Positions 27,053 to 36,830 of a DNA stretch of 64,000 bases are shown in pieces. The position numbers were made by a program, and so were the translations under genes. Origin of the DNA: Roseiterribacter gracilis (lineage in GTDB: Bacteria > Pseudomonadota > Alphaproteobacteria > BOG-932 > Roseiterribacteraceae); assembly GCA_018332375.1 (NCBI GenBank), contig BOPV01000001.1:186001-250000 (forward strand), written 5' to 3'. How positions within the stretch are numbered: the stretch's first letter is position 1; the number at the start of each line of letters is the position of its first letter. The notes beneath the pieces were generated by a model that ran no database searches, was not told where the DNA came from, and saw only the letters and a list, made by a program, of their open reading frames with translations.

Positions 27053-28978
27053 TTAGAGCCGGACTTGGAGCTGCGCTTTCGGCGCAGCGCCTTTGAAGTG
27101 GAACGTGTCGCCGTCGATCGTGACGCTGGTCGACCCTGCCGGTGCCAGCGGGTTGGCAGAGTCCACGATCACGGTGACGAGCTCTTCGTGCCCGTCGGCG
27201 AAGCGCGCGCGGCCGCTGAAGCTGATCCAGCCTTTCGCCGCTTGCAGCACGCCCAGCTCTTTGATCGTCAGCGCGTTTTTACCGCTGAGGCTGAACGAGC
27301 CGCTGGCGCGGTTGGCGTTCTTCTTCTGCGACAGTTGCAGCTCGGCTTTGCTGCCGCCGGCGAGATCAAATGTGCCGGATGCGCTGCGATCGCCGGTGGT
27401 GAGCTTGCGCGTCGGCATGTTCTGCGTCCGGCGCAACGGCTTGCCCGCTTTGGCGTCGGTGATGGCGCCGTCTTTCAACGCCACCACGCCGTTGACCAGC
27501 AGGTAGCGCACGCCGTCCGACAACACTGCGGGATTTTCGTAGGTCGCATTGTCGATGATCTTGGCGGGATCGAACACGGCGATGTCGGCGACCATGCCGA
27601 CGCCCAGCAGGCCGCGATCGGTGAGGCCGATCGTTGCCGCCGGGAGACCGCTCGTCTTCGCGATTGCAGTCTCCCAATCCATGATCTTCTGGTCGCGCAC
27701 ATAGCGGCCGAGGAAGCGCGGGAAGGTGCCGAAGGTGCGCGGATGACCGGCCGGACGGCCTGCGACGGCGCCGCAATCGCATGCGATCGCGGTGGCGGGA
27801 TATTGCAGGATCTTCACCAGGTCGGTTTCGTTCCCGAAGAAGAACACCGCACCCATATTCTGCTTTTCGAGCAAGTGAATGATCGCTTCACCCGACGTGT
27901 CGATCTTTTCTTCGGCCATATAGGCCGACAGTTTCTTGCCCAGCGTCGGCAGCAGCGTTCCGTCGGCGCCGTTGAACCGTTGCGCCAAGGTCGAGGTGGC
28001 TTCGTCGGCCATCTTCTTGCGCAGCACCGGATCTTTGGCGCGTTCGAGGAATGCAGAACGACCGCCTTCCAATCCCCAAGCGGGAATCGTCAGCGCACCA
28101 AGCCCCGTCGCACCAGCGACATAGGGATAGGCGTCAGCGGGTGCGTAGTGACCGCGCGCGGTTGCTGCATCGAGCATCGCAAACAAGGCTGCCGTTTTGC
28201 CCTGATCCTGGCCCTGCAGTTTCATGTGCGTGATTTCGGGATAGAGACCGGCCGCTTCCGAAATCTCGACCGTCTCTTTCATGCCCGCCATCGAGCTCAA
28301 CCCGTTCTCGGGCGTCAGACGTTCGTGGTTGGGAAAGTTGGTGCGCCATTTGCGCGCCGCGCTGGCGATCTCGATCACTTCCTGCGTCTTGGCGAAATAG
28401 CCGGGCTTGTAGTCGAGACCGGCCGACACACCGAACGCACCATATTCCAGGTTGCGGACGATGATGTCCTGCATATAGGCGATTTCGTCTTTGCTCGGAC
28501 GACGGTCGTTGTCGCCGACGACTTTCTGCCATACCGCGTTGAAGCCGATGAAGGCGCCGAAATTGGTGCCGAGCCCGTGCGCGCTCAACTGCGCGAGCTG
28601 CTGGTCGAGCGCGGTCGAATTGGTGCCGCCGATGCCGCCGCCGTCGGGATTGATGATCTCGGTCGTGACGCCTTGCGTCAGCATGTTTTCGGCTTTCACC
28701 ACACCGTCGATCTGCGCGTGATCGTGGATGTTGATGAAGCCGGGCGTGACGAACAGGCCGGTCGCGTCGATCTCTTGCTTGGCTTTGAGCTTCGACAGAT
28801 CGCCGATGCCCGAGATACGTCCACCGGTGACGGCGACGTCGCCTTGAAAGCGCGGTGCACCGCTGCCGTCGAGAATCGTCCCGTGCCGCAAAATCAGATC
28901 CGGCGTCTCCGCCGCAAACGCAGTGCAGGATGCGAGCGCGATCGCCGTCACGATCAGCGCCAAATTTCGCTTTGCCAT
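27053..28978 (-). CDS. Secreted D-aminoacylase-like amidohydrolase with extra C-terminal domain
   Basis: A 641-residue protein. A signal peptide (about residues 1-23, ending AFA) precedes an N-acyl-D-amino-acid deacylase domain: LILRHGTILDGSGAPRFQGD, the HDH metal site in INIHDHAQIDG, and the late ...GMVADIAVFDP segment. These enzymes cleave N-acyl groups from D-amino acids or act on related amides. From about residue 540 to the end, a 100-residue beta-rich region (SASGTFDLAGGSKAELQLSQ...) is beyond the usual family length and looks like an added domain. The start at 28978 was chosen because it gives a clean signal peptide; the frame runs further upstream to 29035. Confidence 0.85.
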   Translation of the reverse strand: MAKRNLALIVTAIALASCTAFAAETPDLILRHGTILDGSGAPRFQGDVAVTGGRISGIGDLSKLKAKQEIDATGLFVTPGFINIHDHAQIDGVVKAENMLTQGVTTEIINPDGGGIGGTNSTALDQQLAQLSAHGLGTNFGAFIGFNAVWQKVVGDNDRRPSKDEIAYMQDIIVRNLEYGAFGVSAGLDYKPGYFAKTQEVIEIASAARKWRTNFPNHERLTPENGLSSMAGMKETVEISEAAGLYPEITHMKLQGQDQGKTAALFAMLDAATARGHYAPADAYPYVAGATGLGALTIPAWGLEGGRSAFLERAKDPVLRKKMADEATSTLAQRFNGADGTLLPTLGKKLSAYMAEEKIDTSGEAIIHLLEKQNMGAVFFFGNETDLVKILQYPATAIACDCGAVAGRPAGHPRTFGTFPRFLGRYVRDQKIMDWETAIAKTSGLPAATIGLTDRGLLGVGMVADIAVFDPAKIIDNATYENPAVLSDGVRYLLVNGVVALKDGAITDAKAGKPLRRTQNMPTRKLTTGDRSASGTFDLAGGSKAELQLSQKKNANRASGSFSLSGKNALTIKELGVLQAAKGWISFSGRARFADGHEELVTVIVDSANPLAPAGSTSVTIDGDTFHFKGAAPKAQLQVRL

Positions 28979-29131
28979 GTTGTCCCGTGCCCCCTGATTT
29001 TGAGTCAGGCTGACAAAGATCGGGCAAGACGGCAAAGCGAAGTTTGTTGCGAAATAAAGACCGGCTTCAACGATCGGTGCAGACGTTCCTTTGGTATGTG
29101 CCCGACGCGGGCACGCAACAAACGATCGAGG
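28979..29131. other. Intergenic region upstream of aminoacylase gene
   Basis: This 153-bp gap carries the likely promoter of the minus-strand aminoacylase gene. I see no obvious palindrome or terminator in it. Confidence 0.4.
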
Positions 29132-29887
29132 TCAGCCGGTCAAACGCGCAGTTCGCAATTCGCGCCGTGCCGCTTCGATGCGAGACTGCAGCGCGGGGAG
29201 GGTCAGCAGGCGGGTTGCAACCGCGACGCCCAACGCATGGCTTGCTTCGGTGTCGCTGTGATAATGCGCGCCGCAAACTTCGCGGCTATACGCGTAATCT
29301 TTGGCGCGCGCCTGAATGGCCTGCGCCTTTTCCGGGATCAACGCAGCCAGCACGAAACCGACCGAATAGCCCAGCGTTGCGTGTCCGCTTGGATAGGAGG
29401 TCAGCGGCGGTTTGCCGAGTTTGAAGTCGCAAGCGACGATCGTCGTGTCGACCGCCCACGGGCGTGGCCGCAGGAAATAGCGCTTCGCCATATTGGCCGC
29501 GACCGATTGCTCGTGCTGCACCAGTTTCAGCAGCTCAGCCGTTGCGGGCAGCGCGCTGAGATTGAATCCGTCGCCGATCGTGGCGGCAAAGATGCTGGCA
29601 TCTTCGTGTTCGTCGTCCCACTTCGCCTGCGCATACCGTTCGGGCGTACGCGTGCGAATGACGTCGCGCAGCGCGGCAAGATCGGCCTGTTGTTCGGGCG
29701 ACGCGGCCGCGGCCGGCGGCGGCAGCAACTGACCCGGCTCCACGTCTTCAGCGCGCAACCATTGCAGAGTCTTGGTTGGCGGCGCAGCAGCCGGTGCTGG
29801 ATCGGCAGCGAAGCTGGGAACAGTCGCGGCGACGAATAGCGCGAACGCGGCAACGAGTGCGCGGCGGTTGATCAACCGGTCGTACAT
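29132..29887 (-). CDS. Class A acid phosphatase (PAP2 superfamily)
   Basis: A 251-residue secreted protein with a signal peptide (residues about 1-27). All three PAP2 motifs are visible: KRYFLRPRP, SYPSGHATLGYSVG and SREVCGAHYHSD, with the nucleophilic histidine in the last. This is the PhoN-like non-specific acid phosphatase family, which releases phosphate from organic esters in the periplasm. It lies 38 bp after the TonB receptor gene on the same strand, suggesting that receptor and phosphatase serve the same phosphorylated nutrient. That link is inferred from position only. Confidence 0.9.
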   Translation of the reverse strand: MYDRLINRRALVAAFALFVAATVPSFAADPAPAAAPPTKTLQWLRAEDVEPGQLLPPPAAAASPEQQADLAALRDVIRTRTPERYAQAKWDDEHEDASIFAATIGDGFNLSALPATAELLKLVQHEQSVAANMAKRYFLRPRPWAVDTTIVACDFKLGKPPLTSYPSGHATLGYSVGFVLAALIPEKAQAIQARAKDYAYSREVCGAHYHSDTEASHALGVAVATRLLTLPALQSRIEAARRELRTARLTG

Positions 29888-29925
29888 CTGTTTCTCCTGG
29901 ATTCGAAACGCGCCAGAAATACGTT

Positions 29926-32331
29926 CTAGAAAACGGCTTTGAGCGTGATCTGGAAGTTGCGGTCGGGCTGGTACTGGAACGCGTTCTTGGCGCCGCCCTG
30001 GGCCGAGGTCTGCGCCGGCAATTGGCTGCCGGGCAGCAACGCGCTGCCTTTGAAGGCGACGACGTCCTGGCTGTTGAACAGGTTCAGCACCTGCGCCTCG
30101 ATGCTGTAGCGGCCGAGCCGGTACGTCGCCGAGAAATCAGCCTGTCCGTACGATTGGATCAGCCCGGTCACCGGCGTCAGCGCCGACACGGGCGACACGC
30201 AAACACCGTTCGGTGCGCTCGGGCATTTCGCGTTGTTCACGTATTGCTGGCCGACCCACTTGTCGATGAAGGACAGGACAAGCTCGTCGTCGCTGTTGAA
30301 GAGCTGCGTCTGGCCGTAGCGAACGCCGCCCGCTGCCGTCCAACGCGGTGCACCGGTCAATTGATGTCCGTTATAGAGCGGGTTGCTGGGGTCGTTCTTG
30401 CCCTTGGCCTGGTTCAGCGAGTAGTTGCCGAATACGCTGAAGCCAGCCGGCAGCAGATAGGTCGCTTCGGCTTCGAAGCCGCGATAGGCAGCGCCGCCGC
30501 TGTTGGTGTCGTAGCTCTGCCCCGTCACCGCGTCGGTGAAGGCCTGAATCTTGTTCTTGAAGTCGATGTAGTAGATGTCGGCATCGAGCACGAACGCGTC
30601 GTCTTTCCACACCGTGCCGAGCTGGTAGTTGGTCGAAAGCTGCGGCTGTACGCGCGTCTGCTGCAGGTTGCTCACATACAGATTGCCGATCTTGGGAACC
30701 AGGAAGCCTTTTGCGTACTGCGCGTAGGTCGACCAATTGTCGCTCAAGCGATAATTCGCGGTCAGGAACGGCAGCGTGCGCGTGTAGGTCTGGTCGGCGA
30801 AGAAGGGCTGGATCGCGCTCGGAATCGCGAGCTGCGGCGCATGAATATAGAGATCGAAGCTCACATACTTGACGCCCGGCGTGATGGTCAGCCGGTCGAT
30901 TGGCTTCCATTCGAACTGCGCGAATGGCTGCACCTGATGCCAGCCGGAATATTCGTTGTACTGAATGTTCAACGGCGTCTGCACGATCGTGCCCGACGAT
31001 CCCGCGAACAGCGCCGCCTTTTCACGATAGTCCGGCCGGCCGCTGGCGAGGTCATAGTCGAAGATGAAGCGCTTGGTGGTTGCGCGTTCGAACAGCGAGC
31101 CGACGGTCAGTCGCCCGAAGTCGAAATCCTTGGTGCCTTTTACGATGTCGCCGGCGACCTGGTACTGGTTGCGCTTCTCGTAGCCGGGAATGCCTGGCGT
31201 CTGCAGCGTCGCTGCATAGGTTTTACCAGGGGCAGGGTAGGTCGAGCCCGGTGTCAGCGTGACGAGATTTGCGGAAGCGGGCGCGGTATTGTCCTGCGCC
31301 GAGAACGAAACGTTCTTGTAGTAATAGCCGTACAGCGTGTTCTCGACCGCAAACCCGGCGCCGAGATCGGCGTTGACGCGCACATATTCAAAGTCGGTCT
31401 TCTTCTTGACCGTATTGTAGCCGAAATAGGATTGCAGCTTCGGATCGTCGCCCAGCGAGAAGCGTTTTCCGAACTGTTCCATCTGCGCGACGCTGGCGTC
31501 GCCGACGTCCGACTTGTTGTAGAAATTATGGTTCTGCGTGTAGAGCGCAGTGATCGTCACGCGCTCGGTCAACGGCACCGCACCTTTGATGAACTGGTTG
31601 TGGCCGTTGGTGAAATTGTTCGAGAGAAAGCCGTGCGACGTATATTCCTGGAAGTTCGCGACCAGCTTGGCGCCGTTCAATTGCGGAATCGCGCCGCTCT
31701 GTAAGGTCGTCGTTCCCTGCCACGTCACCCACGACCCGTAGGTCACGGTCTGTTTGGCGCTCATCGCGTCTTCGAGCGGCAGCGAGAAGAGATTGATCGA
31801 ACCGCCGAAATTCGCCTGGCCGAGATCGGGCGCGCCGCCCGGGCCACGCTCGATCACCACGCCGCCGATGGTCGAAGACGGAAAGAACGCGGTGCCGTGA
31901 TGGCTGGGGCCGTTGGTGTCGCCCCACGCGATGCCGTCATAGGTGATGTTGTAGTTGCCGTCGGCAAAGCCGCGCAGAACGATCTTGCCGCCGTCCGACA
32001 GGCCGGGACCGTTATTCGCGGGTGCGCCCGCCATCGACGGCGCATAGATCGCGACGGTGCTGAAATCGCCGATGCGCGGCGCCGACTCTTCGATGAATTT
32101 GCGCGTGATCACCGTTTGCGGTTCGGTCGCTGCAAGCGACGCTTGAAACGGCGCAATCGTCGCGGCGCGTCCGCGCAATCCGGTCACGATCACTTCTTCG
32201 ACTTCTGCTTCGCCGGTCGCGTCGGTCGAGGTTTCTGCAACGGCGCGGTTCCACGGAACGACGCTGCCAGCCGCGATCACAGTAAGCAGACAGCCGAGCT
32301 TGATACGATCGGAGTTGCCGAACGTCTTCAT
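29926..32331 (-). CDS. TonB-dependent receptor
   Basis: An 801-residue outer-membrane receptor. A signal peptide covers about residues 1-32, the plug domain includes GKIVLRGFADGNYNITYDGI and VVIERGPGGAPDLGQANFGG, and the barrel ends with a C-terminal phenylalanine (ITLKAVF). The plug differs from the two other receptors in the window by lacking VLRGPQGTLYGRN, so it belongs to another receptor group. The ATG at 32329-32331 has a GAGGGA ribosome-binding site. It is followed by the phosphatase gene; the ligand is unknown but an organic phosphate is worth testing. Confidence 0.92.
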   Translation of the reverse strand: MKTFGNSDRIKLGCLLTVIAAGSVVPWNRAVAETSTDATGEAEVEEVIVTGLRGRAATIAPFQASLAATEPQTVITRKFIEESAPRIGDFSTVAIYAPSMAGAPANNGPGLSDGGKIVLRGFADGNYNITYDGIAWGDTNGPSHHGTAFFPSSTIGGVVIERGPGGAPDLGQANFGGSINLFSLPLEDAMSAKQTVTYGSWVTWQGTTTLQSGAIPQLNGAKLVANFQEYTSHGFLSNNFTNGHNQFIKGAVPLTERVTITALYTQNHNFYNKSDVGDASVAQMEQFGKRFSLGDDPKLQSYFGYNTVKKKTDFEYVRVNADLGAGFAVENTLYGYYYKNVSFSAQDNTAPASANLVTLTPGSTYPAPGKTYAATLQTPGIPGYEKRNQYQVAGDIVKGTKDFDFGRLTVGSLFERATTKRFIFDYDLASGRPDYREKAALFAGSSGTIVQTPLNIQYNEYSGWHQVQPFAQFEWKPIDRLTITPGVKYVSFDLYIHAPQLAIPSAIQPFFADQTYTRTLPFLTANYRLSDNWSTYAQYAKGFLVPKIGNLYVSNLQQTRVQPQLSTNYQLGTVWKDDAFVLDADIYYIDFKNKIQAFTDAVTGQSYDTNSGGAAYRGFEAEATYLLPAGFSVFGNYSLNQAKGKNDPSNPLYNGHQLTGAPRWTAAGGVRYGQTQLFNSDDELVLSFIDKWVGQQYVNNAKCPSAPNGVCVSPVSALTPVTGLIQSYGQADFSATYRLGRYSIEAQVLNLFNSQDVVAFKGSALLPGSQLPAQTSAQGGAKNAFQYQPDRNFQITLKAVF

Positions 32332-32582
32332 CACATCCCTCGTTTTTCTGTGCGCTGTCGAGCGCGGTGCTGCTGAACGGCGCAACGCGCACGCCGCTGA
32401 AATTCGCGATGGAATTTGCGCGCTGGCTGTACGTCTTCGTTCGACGAGTCGTCAAAGAGAAATACTGCGCGTGTACTGCACGTTTAGTCGGCGCAAACGT
32501 GTCTGTTATTTTCTAGCGCAGTCTATAAAGTATAGATTCGTGATCGCTGTTTCACGATTACTAGACAGTTTCACGCAAGCAT
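32332..32582. other. AT-richer control region upstream of TonB receptor gene
   Basis: The segment around 32490-32580 is clearly lower in GC than its surroundings and should hold the receptor promoter. On the minus strand, TATACT and TATAGA near 32525-32535 could serve as -10 elements. No gene is supported here. Confidence 0.5.
32522..32536. promoter_or_regulatory. Short palindrome in TonB receptor promoter region
   Basis: TCTATA and TATAGA form perfect 6-bp arms around AAG, inside the lowest-GC part of the gap. It could be a regulator site or overlap the -10 element of the receptor gene. No clear Pho box or Fur box is seen. Confidence 0.4.
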
Positions 32583-32612
32583 GAAAAAGCCCGGTAATTA
32601 CCGGGCTCTTTT
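32583..32612 (-). terminator. Rho-independent terminator of the phn operon
   Basis: AGCCCGGT and ACCGGGCT pair around AATT (32588-32607). Read on the minus strand, the stem is followed by TTTTTC, a strong terminator 32 bp after the phnM stop. The plus-strand side has CTTTTG, so weak bidirectional action is possible. Confidence 0.9.
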
Positions 32613-32643
32613 GCGTTGCCGATGTCGGCTGATGAACAGACTG

Positions 32644-33789
32644 TCAGATAACGCGTGCACCCGCGCGCCACACAGTGCGCACGATCGGCGCATCGCCGGC
32701 GTCGCGAACGCGCACCAGATCAGCCTGCAATCCCGTCTCCAACCGACCGCGATCGTGCATCGACGCGGCGCGCGCCGGTTCGGCAGTCACGAGGCGCATT
32801 GCGGCGGGGAGGGTGATCGCACCGTCGCCTTTGGTCAGCGCGAACGCGGCCTGCAGCAAACTCACCGGCACATAGTCGCTCGACAACACGTCGAGCCAGC
32901 CGCGCTGCGCCAGCTCGCGGATTGCGACATTGCCGCTGTGCGAACCGCCGCGCACCACGTTCGGTGCGCCGCCCAGAACTTTCAGGCCGGCTTCGTGCGC
33001 CGCGCGTGCGGCTTCGACCGTGGTTGGAAACTCGGCGACCACGACACCGTCCGAGACCGCTTCGGCAATATGCGCTTCGGTCGCGTCGTCGTGGCTGGCG
33101 AGCGGAATCTGGCGCTGGCGGCACGACAGAACCATGCGCGCACGGTTGGGCGCGCTGTGGGTCTTGTGCTCTTCCAAACGGCGTTCGACGAATTCGTGAT
33201 AGGCGTCTTCGCTCATACCGTATTTGCCGCGGTAATAGCGCGACGCCGCTTCGATGCTGAGAAACTGGCGCTGGCCCGGCGTGTGGTCCATCAGCGACGC
33301 AAAGCGGAACAGCGGATGGTCGAGATGTTTTTCGACCGCGCCCGGCATACGCGGATCGCTGACTTCGCAGCGTAGATGGATCCAGTGATCGGCGCGCAAC
33401 GCGCCTGCGTCGCGCGCGGCAGCGACGCCTTCGATCATCTCGTCCAGCACGTCGGCGCGCATGCTGGATTTGTCGATGTCGCCGACCGCCAGCGCGTCGA
33501 ACACGGTGGTGATGCCGGCGGCCGCAATCTGCGCGTCATGCGCCATCACGCCCGACCGCGCCGGCCAGCGCACGCCGGGGCGCGGGATCAGGTGCCGTTC
33601 GAGATGGTCGGTGTGCAATTCGACCAGGCCGGGCAGCAGATAGTCGCCGTCGAAATCGATCGCGCCGGGGGCGTTGCTACGCGTCTCGTCGATGGCAGCG
33701 ATCTTGCCGTCGCGCACCACCAACGTGCCGTGCAGCACGCGGTCTTCCAGAACCAGCTTGGCGTTGGTGAAAATCGTCTCGGTGGTCAT
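32644..33789 (-). CDS. phnM: Alpha-D-ribose 1-methylphosphonate 5-triphosphate diphosphatase
   Basis: A 381-residue amidohydrolase-fold enzyme with the PhnM-specific metal segment [20 protein letters not shown] and the [20 protein letters not shown] stretch. It removes pyrophosphate from the ribose triphosphate phosphonate to give the substrate of PhnJ. It is the last gene of the minus-strand C-P lyase operon, overlaps the acyltransferase gene as ATGA, and is followed by a clear terminator. The length matches the family. Confidence 0.96.
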   Translation of the reverse strand: MTTETIFTNAKLVLEDRVLHGTLVVRDGKIAAIDETRSNAPGAIDFDGDYLLPGLVELHTDHLERHLIPRPGVRWPARSGVMAHDAQIAAAGITTVFDALAVGDIDKSSMRADVLDEMIEGVAAARDAGALRADHWIHLRCEVSDPRMPGAVEKHLDHPLFRFASLMDHTPGQRQFLSIEAASRYYRGKYGMSEDAYHEFVERRLEEHKTHSAPNRARMVLSCRQRQIPLASHDDATEAHIAEAVSDGVVVAEFPTTVEAARAAHEAGLKVLGGAPNVVRGGSHSGNVAIRELAQRGWLDVLSSDYVPVSLLQAAFALTKGDGAITLPAAMRLVTAEPARAASMHDRGRLETGLQADLVRVRDAGDAPIVRTVWRAGARVI

Positions 33790-34475
33790 GCGCGCATTCT
33801 TACTTCTGCGGGATCGTATTTTGCCGCGAAGGCAGGGCCGTCGAGGCTACGGAAATCGTGCAATGCAGCTTTGAGCTGGTCGTGGGTCCAATCCCACCAC
33901 GCGATCCGTTCCAGCGCCGCCTGGGTTGCTTCGTCAAACCGGTGGCGAATGATGCGGCCGGGATTACCGACGACGATCGTGTAGGGCGGCACGTCTTTGG
34001 TGACAACCGAGCCGGCGCCGATAATCGCGCCAGTGCCGACTTTCACGCCCGACATCAGCAACGCGCCGTGGCCGATCCAGACGTCGGGACCGATGACGGT
34101 GCGGAAGGATTTGCGCCAGGCGAAGAAGTCGGCGTCGTCCTCGTCGGCCATGTGATGCGAGCGCGAGCGATAGGTGAAGTGATGCAACGTCGCGCGCTGG
34201 ATCGGATGGTTGGTTGGATTGATCCGCACATTGGCGGCGATGTTGCAGAACTTGCCGACTTCTGAATTGTAGATGTCGCAACCGTCGCCGGTGTAGGCCC
34301 AGTCAAGAATGTCGGAATCGAGCAGCTTGTTGTTGGCGCCGATCCAGGTCCATTGCCCGAAGCGGCAACGTTGCACGACTGCGCTCGGATGCAGCATCGG
34401 CTTTTCGGTCATCCAACGGCCTTCGATCCACGGATTCGACGGCTGACCTTGCTCGATCGGAATGAGACCCATCAT
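33786..34475 (-). CDS. Phosphonate-locus hexapeptide-repeat acyltransferase
   Basis: A 229-residue left-handed beta-helix protein, related to chloramphenicol/xenobiotic acetyltransferases. Repeats run through [20 protein letters not shown] and [20 protein letters not shown], and the catalytic histidine region [18 protein letters not shown] is present. This is the transferase type commonly embedded in phn operons; it may acylate an aminoalkylphosphonate or an intermediate, as PhnO does in enteric bacteria, but no activity can be read from sequence. The first of two adjacent ATGs (34475) overlaps the phnL stop as ATGA. Confidence 0.88.
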   Translation of the reverse strand: MMGLIPIEQGQPSNPWIEGRWMTEKPMLHPSAVVQRCRFGQWTWIGANNKLLDSDILDWAYTGDGCDIYNSEVGKFCNIAANVRINPTNHPIQRATLHHFTYRSRSHHMADEDDADFFAWRKSFRTVIGPDVWIGHGALLMSGVKVGTGAIIGAGSVVTKDVPPYTIVVGNPGRIIRHRFDEATQAALERIAWWDWTHDQLKAALHDFRSLDGPAFAAKYDPAEVRMRA

Positions 34476-35233
34476 GCAGCAGCGACCTCCTGGCGGGAGC
34501 GAACGGGATGGATTGTGGTTGCAAGCGCACTGCGCGCGGCTTCGTCGTGAAAGATGCCGACGATCGCCGCACCCGCGTCGCGCCGCTCGGTGATGAGTTC
34601 GAGCACGCGGGCGCGATTGTCGGCGTCGAGCGACGCGGTCGGCTCGTCGAGCAGTAGGATCGGATGACCGACGACCAAGCCGCGCGCGATGTTCACGCGC
34701 TGCTGCTCGCCGCCCGAGAAGGTGGCGGGTGCCAGCTTCCACAGCGGCTCGGGCAGAGCGACGCGGCGTAACAGATCGGCGGCACGATCGCGCGCTTCTT
34801 CGCGATCGACGCCCAAGGACAGAAGCGGCATCGCCACCACGTCCAGGGTCGGCACGCGCGGGATCACGCGCAGGAACTGCGAGACGTACCCCAAGGTGCG
34901 CCGGCGAATATCGAGCAGCGCGCGCGCATCGGCGTGCAGCAGGTCGATCATCTCGCCGCCGTGCTGCACCAGAATGCGGCCTTTGTCGGCGCGGTAGTTG
35001 GCGTAGAGGCAGCGCAGCAAGGTCGACTTGCCCGCACCCGACGGACCGTCCAGCGCAACGCATTCGCCGGCAGCAACCGAAAGCGACACGTCGTCGAGCA
35101 CCGAAAGAACCACGCCACCTTGCTCGTGCAAGGTGAAGCGTTTCGACAGATCGCTGACTTGGAGAAGCAAGTTTTCTTTGCGCGATTGATTCACGCTACG
35201 AAGCTCCGCTTCTTCGCGATCAAGCGGGCTCAT
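34472..35233 (-). CDS. phnL: C-P lyase accessory ABC ATPase PhnL
   Basis: A 253-residue ABC ATPase. Walker A is GPSGAGKST, the signature is FSGGEQQRV and Walker B is [12 protein letters not shown]. PhnL binds the C-P lyase core as an ATPase rather than a transporter. The ATG at 35231-35233 overlaps the phnK stop. The N-terminal 20 residues ([18 protein letters not shown]) precede the usual [11 protein letters not shown] start, so an internal start is possible, but the overlap pattern seen through the whole operon favours this one. Confidence 0.95.
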   Translation of the reverse strand: MSPLDREEAELRSVNQSRKENLLLQVSDLSKRFTLHEQGGVVLSVLDDVSLSVAAGECVALDGPSGAGKSTLLRCLYANYRADKGRILVQHGGEMIDLLHADARALLDIRRRTLGYVSQFLRVIPRVPTLDVVAMPLLSLGVDREEARDRAADLLRRVALPEPLWKLAPATFSGGEQQRVNIARGLVVGHPILLLDEPTASLDADNRARVLELITERRDAGAAIVGIFHDEAARSALATTIHPVRSRQEVAAA

Positions 35234-35988
35234 ACTTGCAGCACCGACGAAACCAGCAACTGCGTGTAGGCGTGCGCGGGATCGTCGAGCACCTGGTCGG
35301 TGAGACCATGTTCGACGACAAGCCCGTCTTTCATCACGAGCAGCCGGTGTGCGAGCAGGCGCGCGACGCCCAGATCGTGAGTCACAACCACGACCGCCAG
35401 GCCCAGCTCGTCGACCAGGCCGCGCAAAAGATCGAGCAGCTTGGCCTGCACCGACACGTCGAGACCGCCGGTCGGCTCGTCCATCAGCACAAGCTGCGGC
35501 TGCGTCGCCAGCACGCGCGCAATTTGCAGACGCTGCTGCATGCCGCCCGAGAATTTGGATGGATGGTCGTCGACGCGGTCGCGGCCGATTTCGACACGGT
35601 CGAGCCAGCGGCACGCGGTCTCGCGCAAGGCGCCGTAATTGCGTGCGCCAGCCGCCATCAGTTTTTCGGCGACGTTGCCGCCGGCGCTGACATTGAGGCG
35701 CAGCCCGTCGCGCGGATTCTGATGTACGAACCCGATCTTGTCGCCGATCAGGCGGCTGCGATCGACGTCGGCCAGCTCGGTCAGGTCGCGCCCGTCATAG
35801 GTGACGCTGCCAGCGCTGGGCGCGACGCGGCCTGCGATCGCCGATAACAAGGTCGTCTTACCCGATCCCGATTCACCGACGATGCCCAGCACTTCGCCCG
35901 GCCAGACGTCGAGCGACACGCCCGCAACCGCGCGGCGCGCGCCGTAGCGTTTTTCCAGATCGCGTACTTCGAGGATCGGGCCGCTCAT
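35230..35988 (-). CDS. phnK: C-P lyase accessory ABC ATPase PhnK
   Basis: A 252-residue ABC ATPase with Walker [10 protein letters not shown], signature FSGGMQQRL and Walker [13 protein letters not shown]. PhnK docks on the PhnGHIJ complex near PhnJ and is needed for phosphonate breakdown. Its order directly after phnJ and before phnL is canonical. The start ATG at 35986-35988 overlaps the phnJ stop (ATGA); a longer frame into phnJ has no support. Confidence 0.95.
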   Translation of the reverse strand: MSGPILEVRDLEKRYGARRAVAGVSLDVWPGEVLGIVGESGSGKTTLLSAIAGRVAPSAGSVTYDGRDLTELADVDRSRLIGDKIGFVHQNPRDGLRLNVSAGGNVAEKLMAAGARNYGALRETACRWLDRVEIGRDRVDDHPSKFSGGMQQRLQIARVLATQPQLVLMDEPTGGLDVSVQAKLLDLLRGLVDELGLAVVVVTHDLGVARLLAHRLLVMKDGLVVEHGLTDQVLDDPAHAYTQLLVSSVLQV

Positions 35989-36830
35989 GCCGCCTTCTCC
36001 TTTGCGTCCAGACGCTGGTTGCAATGGTCGGTGTCGGAACAGACGAAGCGGCGGCCGCCGCGATCGTCGGTGATGATTTCGTCGAGATAGGAATCCGCAG
36101 CGCCGCAGCGCGCGCAGGGACGGTCCCAGCTTTCGATGGTGAAGGGGTGATCCTCGAAATCGAGACTCTTCACGCTGGTATAGGGCGGCACCGCATAGAT
36201 GCGTTTTTCGCGGCCGGCGCCGAACAGCATCAAGGCGGGCGACGCATCGAGCTTGGGATTGTCGAAGCGCGGGATCGGCGACGGACGCATCAGATAGCGG
36301 CCTGCGACCAGCACCGGATAGTCGTACGCAGTCGTGATGCGACCATAGCGCGCCACGTCTTCGTAGAGTTTCAGATGCATCGCGCCGTAATCGGCAAAGG
36401 CATGCATGCGCCGCGTTTCGGTTTCGCGCGGCTCGAGCCAGCGCAGCGGCTCGGGGATCGGCACCTGGAAGACCATGATCTGGCCGTGTTGGAGCGGCGT
36501 CTCGGGGATGCGGTGCCGCGTCTGGATCACGGTTGCGTCGCGCGTGCTGAGCGTCGTCGCAACGCCGGCGGTCTTGGCGAAGAAGTCGCGGATCGAGACT
36601 GCGTTGGTCGTGTCGTCGGCGCCCTGGTCGATCACTTTCAACCGGTCGTCGCGACCGAGGATTGCCGCGGTGACTTGAATGCCGCCCGTGCCCCAGCCGA
36701 ATGGCAGCGGCATTTCGCGGCTCGCGAACGGAACCTGATAGCCCGGAATCGCAACCGCTTTCAGCAGCGACCGGCGCAGCATGCGTTTGGTCGGCTCGTC
36801 GAGATAGGCGAAGTTGTAGCCACTGCTCAT
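35985..36830 (-). CDS. phnJ: C-P lyase catalytic subunit, radical SAM PhnJ
   Basis: A 281-residue radical-SAM enzyme that breaks the carbon-phosphorus bond of ribose 1-phosphonate 5-phosphate, releasing alkane and a cyclic ribose phosphate. The unusual cluster motif is intact: C239-x2-C242-x21-C264-x5-C270. The glycine expected to carry the glycyl radical lies at G30 in AIPGYQVPF. The following REMPLPFGWGTGGIQVT segment is strongly conserved. It overlaps phnI and phnK by four bases each. No key residue is missing, so the pathway should be functional. Confidence 0.97.
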   Translation of the reverse strand: MSSGYNFAYLDEPTKRMLRRSLLKAVAIPGYQVPFASREMPLPFGWGTGGIQVTAAILGRDDRLKVIDQGADDTTNAVSIRDFFAKTAGVATTLSTRDATVIQTRHRIPETPLQHGQIMVFQVPIPEPLRWLEPRETETRRMHAFADYGAMHLKLYEDVARYGRITTAYDYPVLVAGRYLMRPSPIPRFDNPKLDASPALMLFGAGREKRIYAVPPYTSVKSLDFEDHPFTIESWDRPCARCGAADSYLDEIITDDRGGRRFVCSDTDHCNQRLDAKEKAA

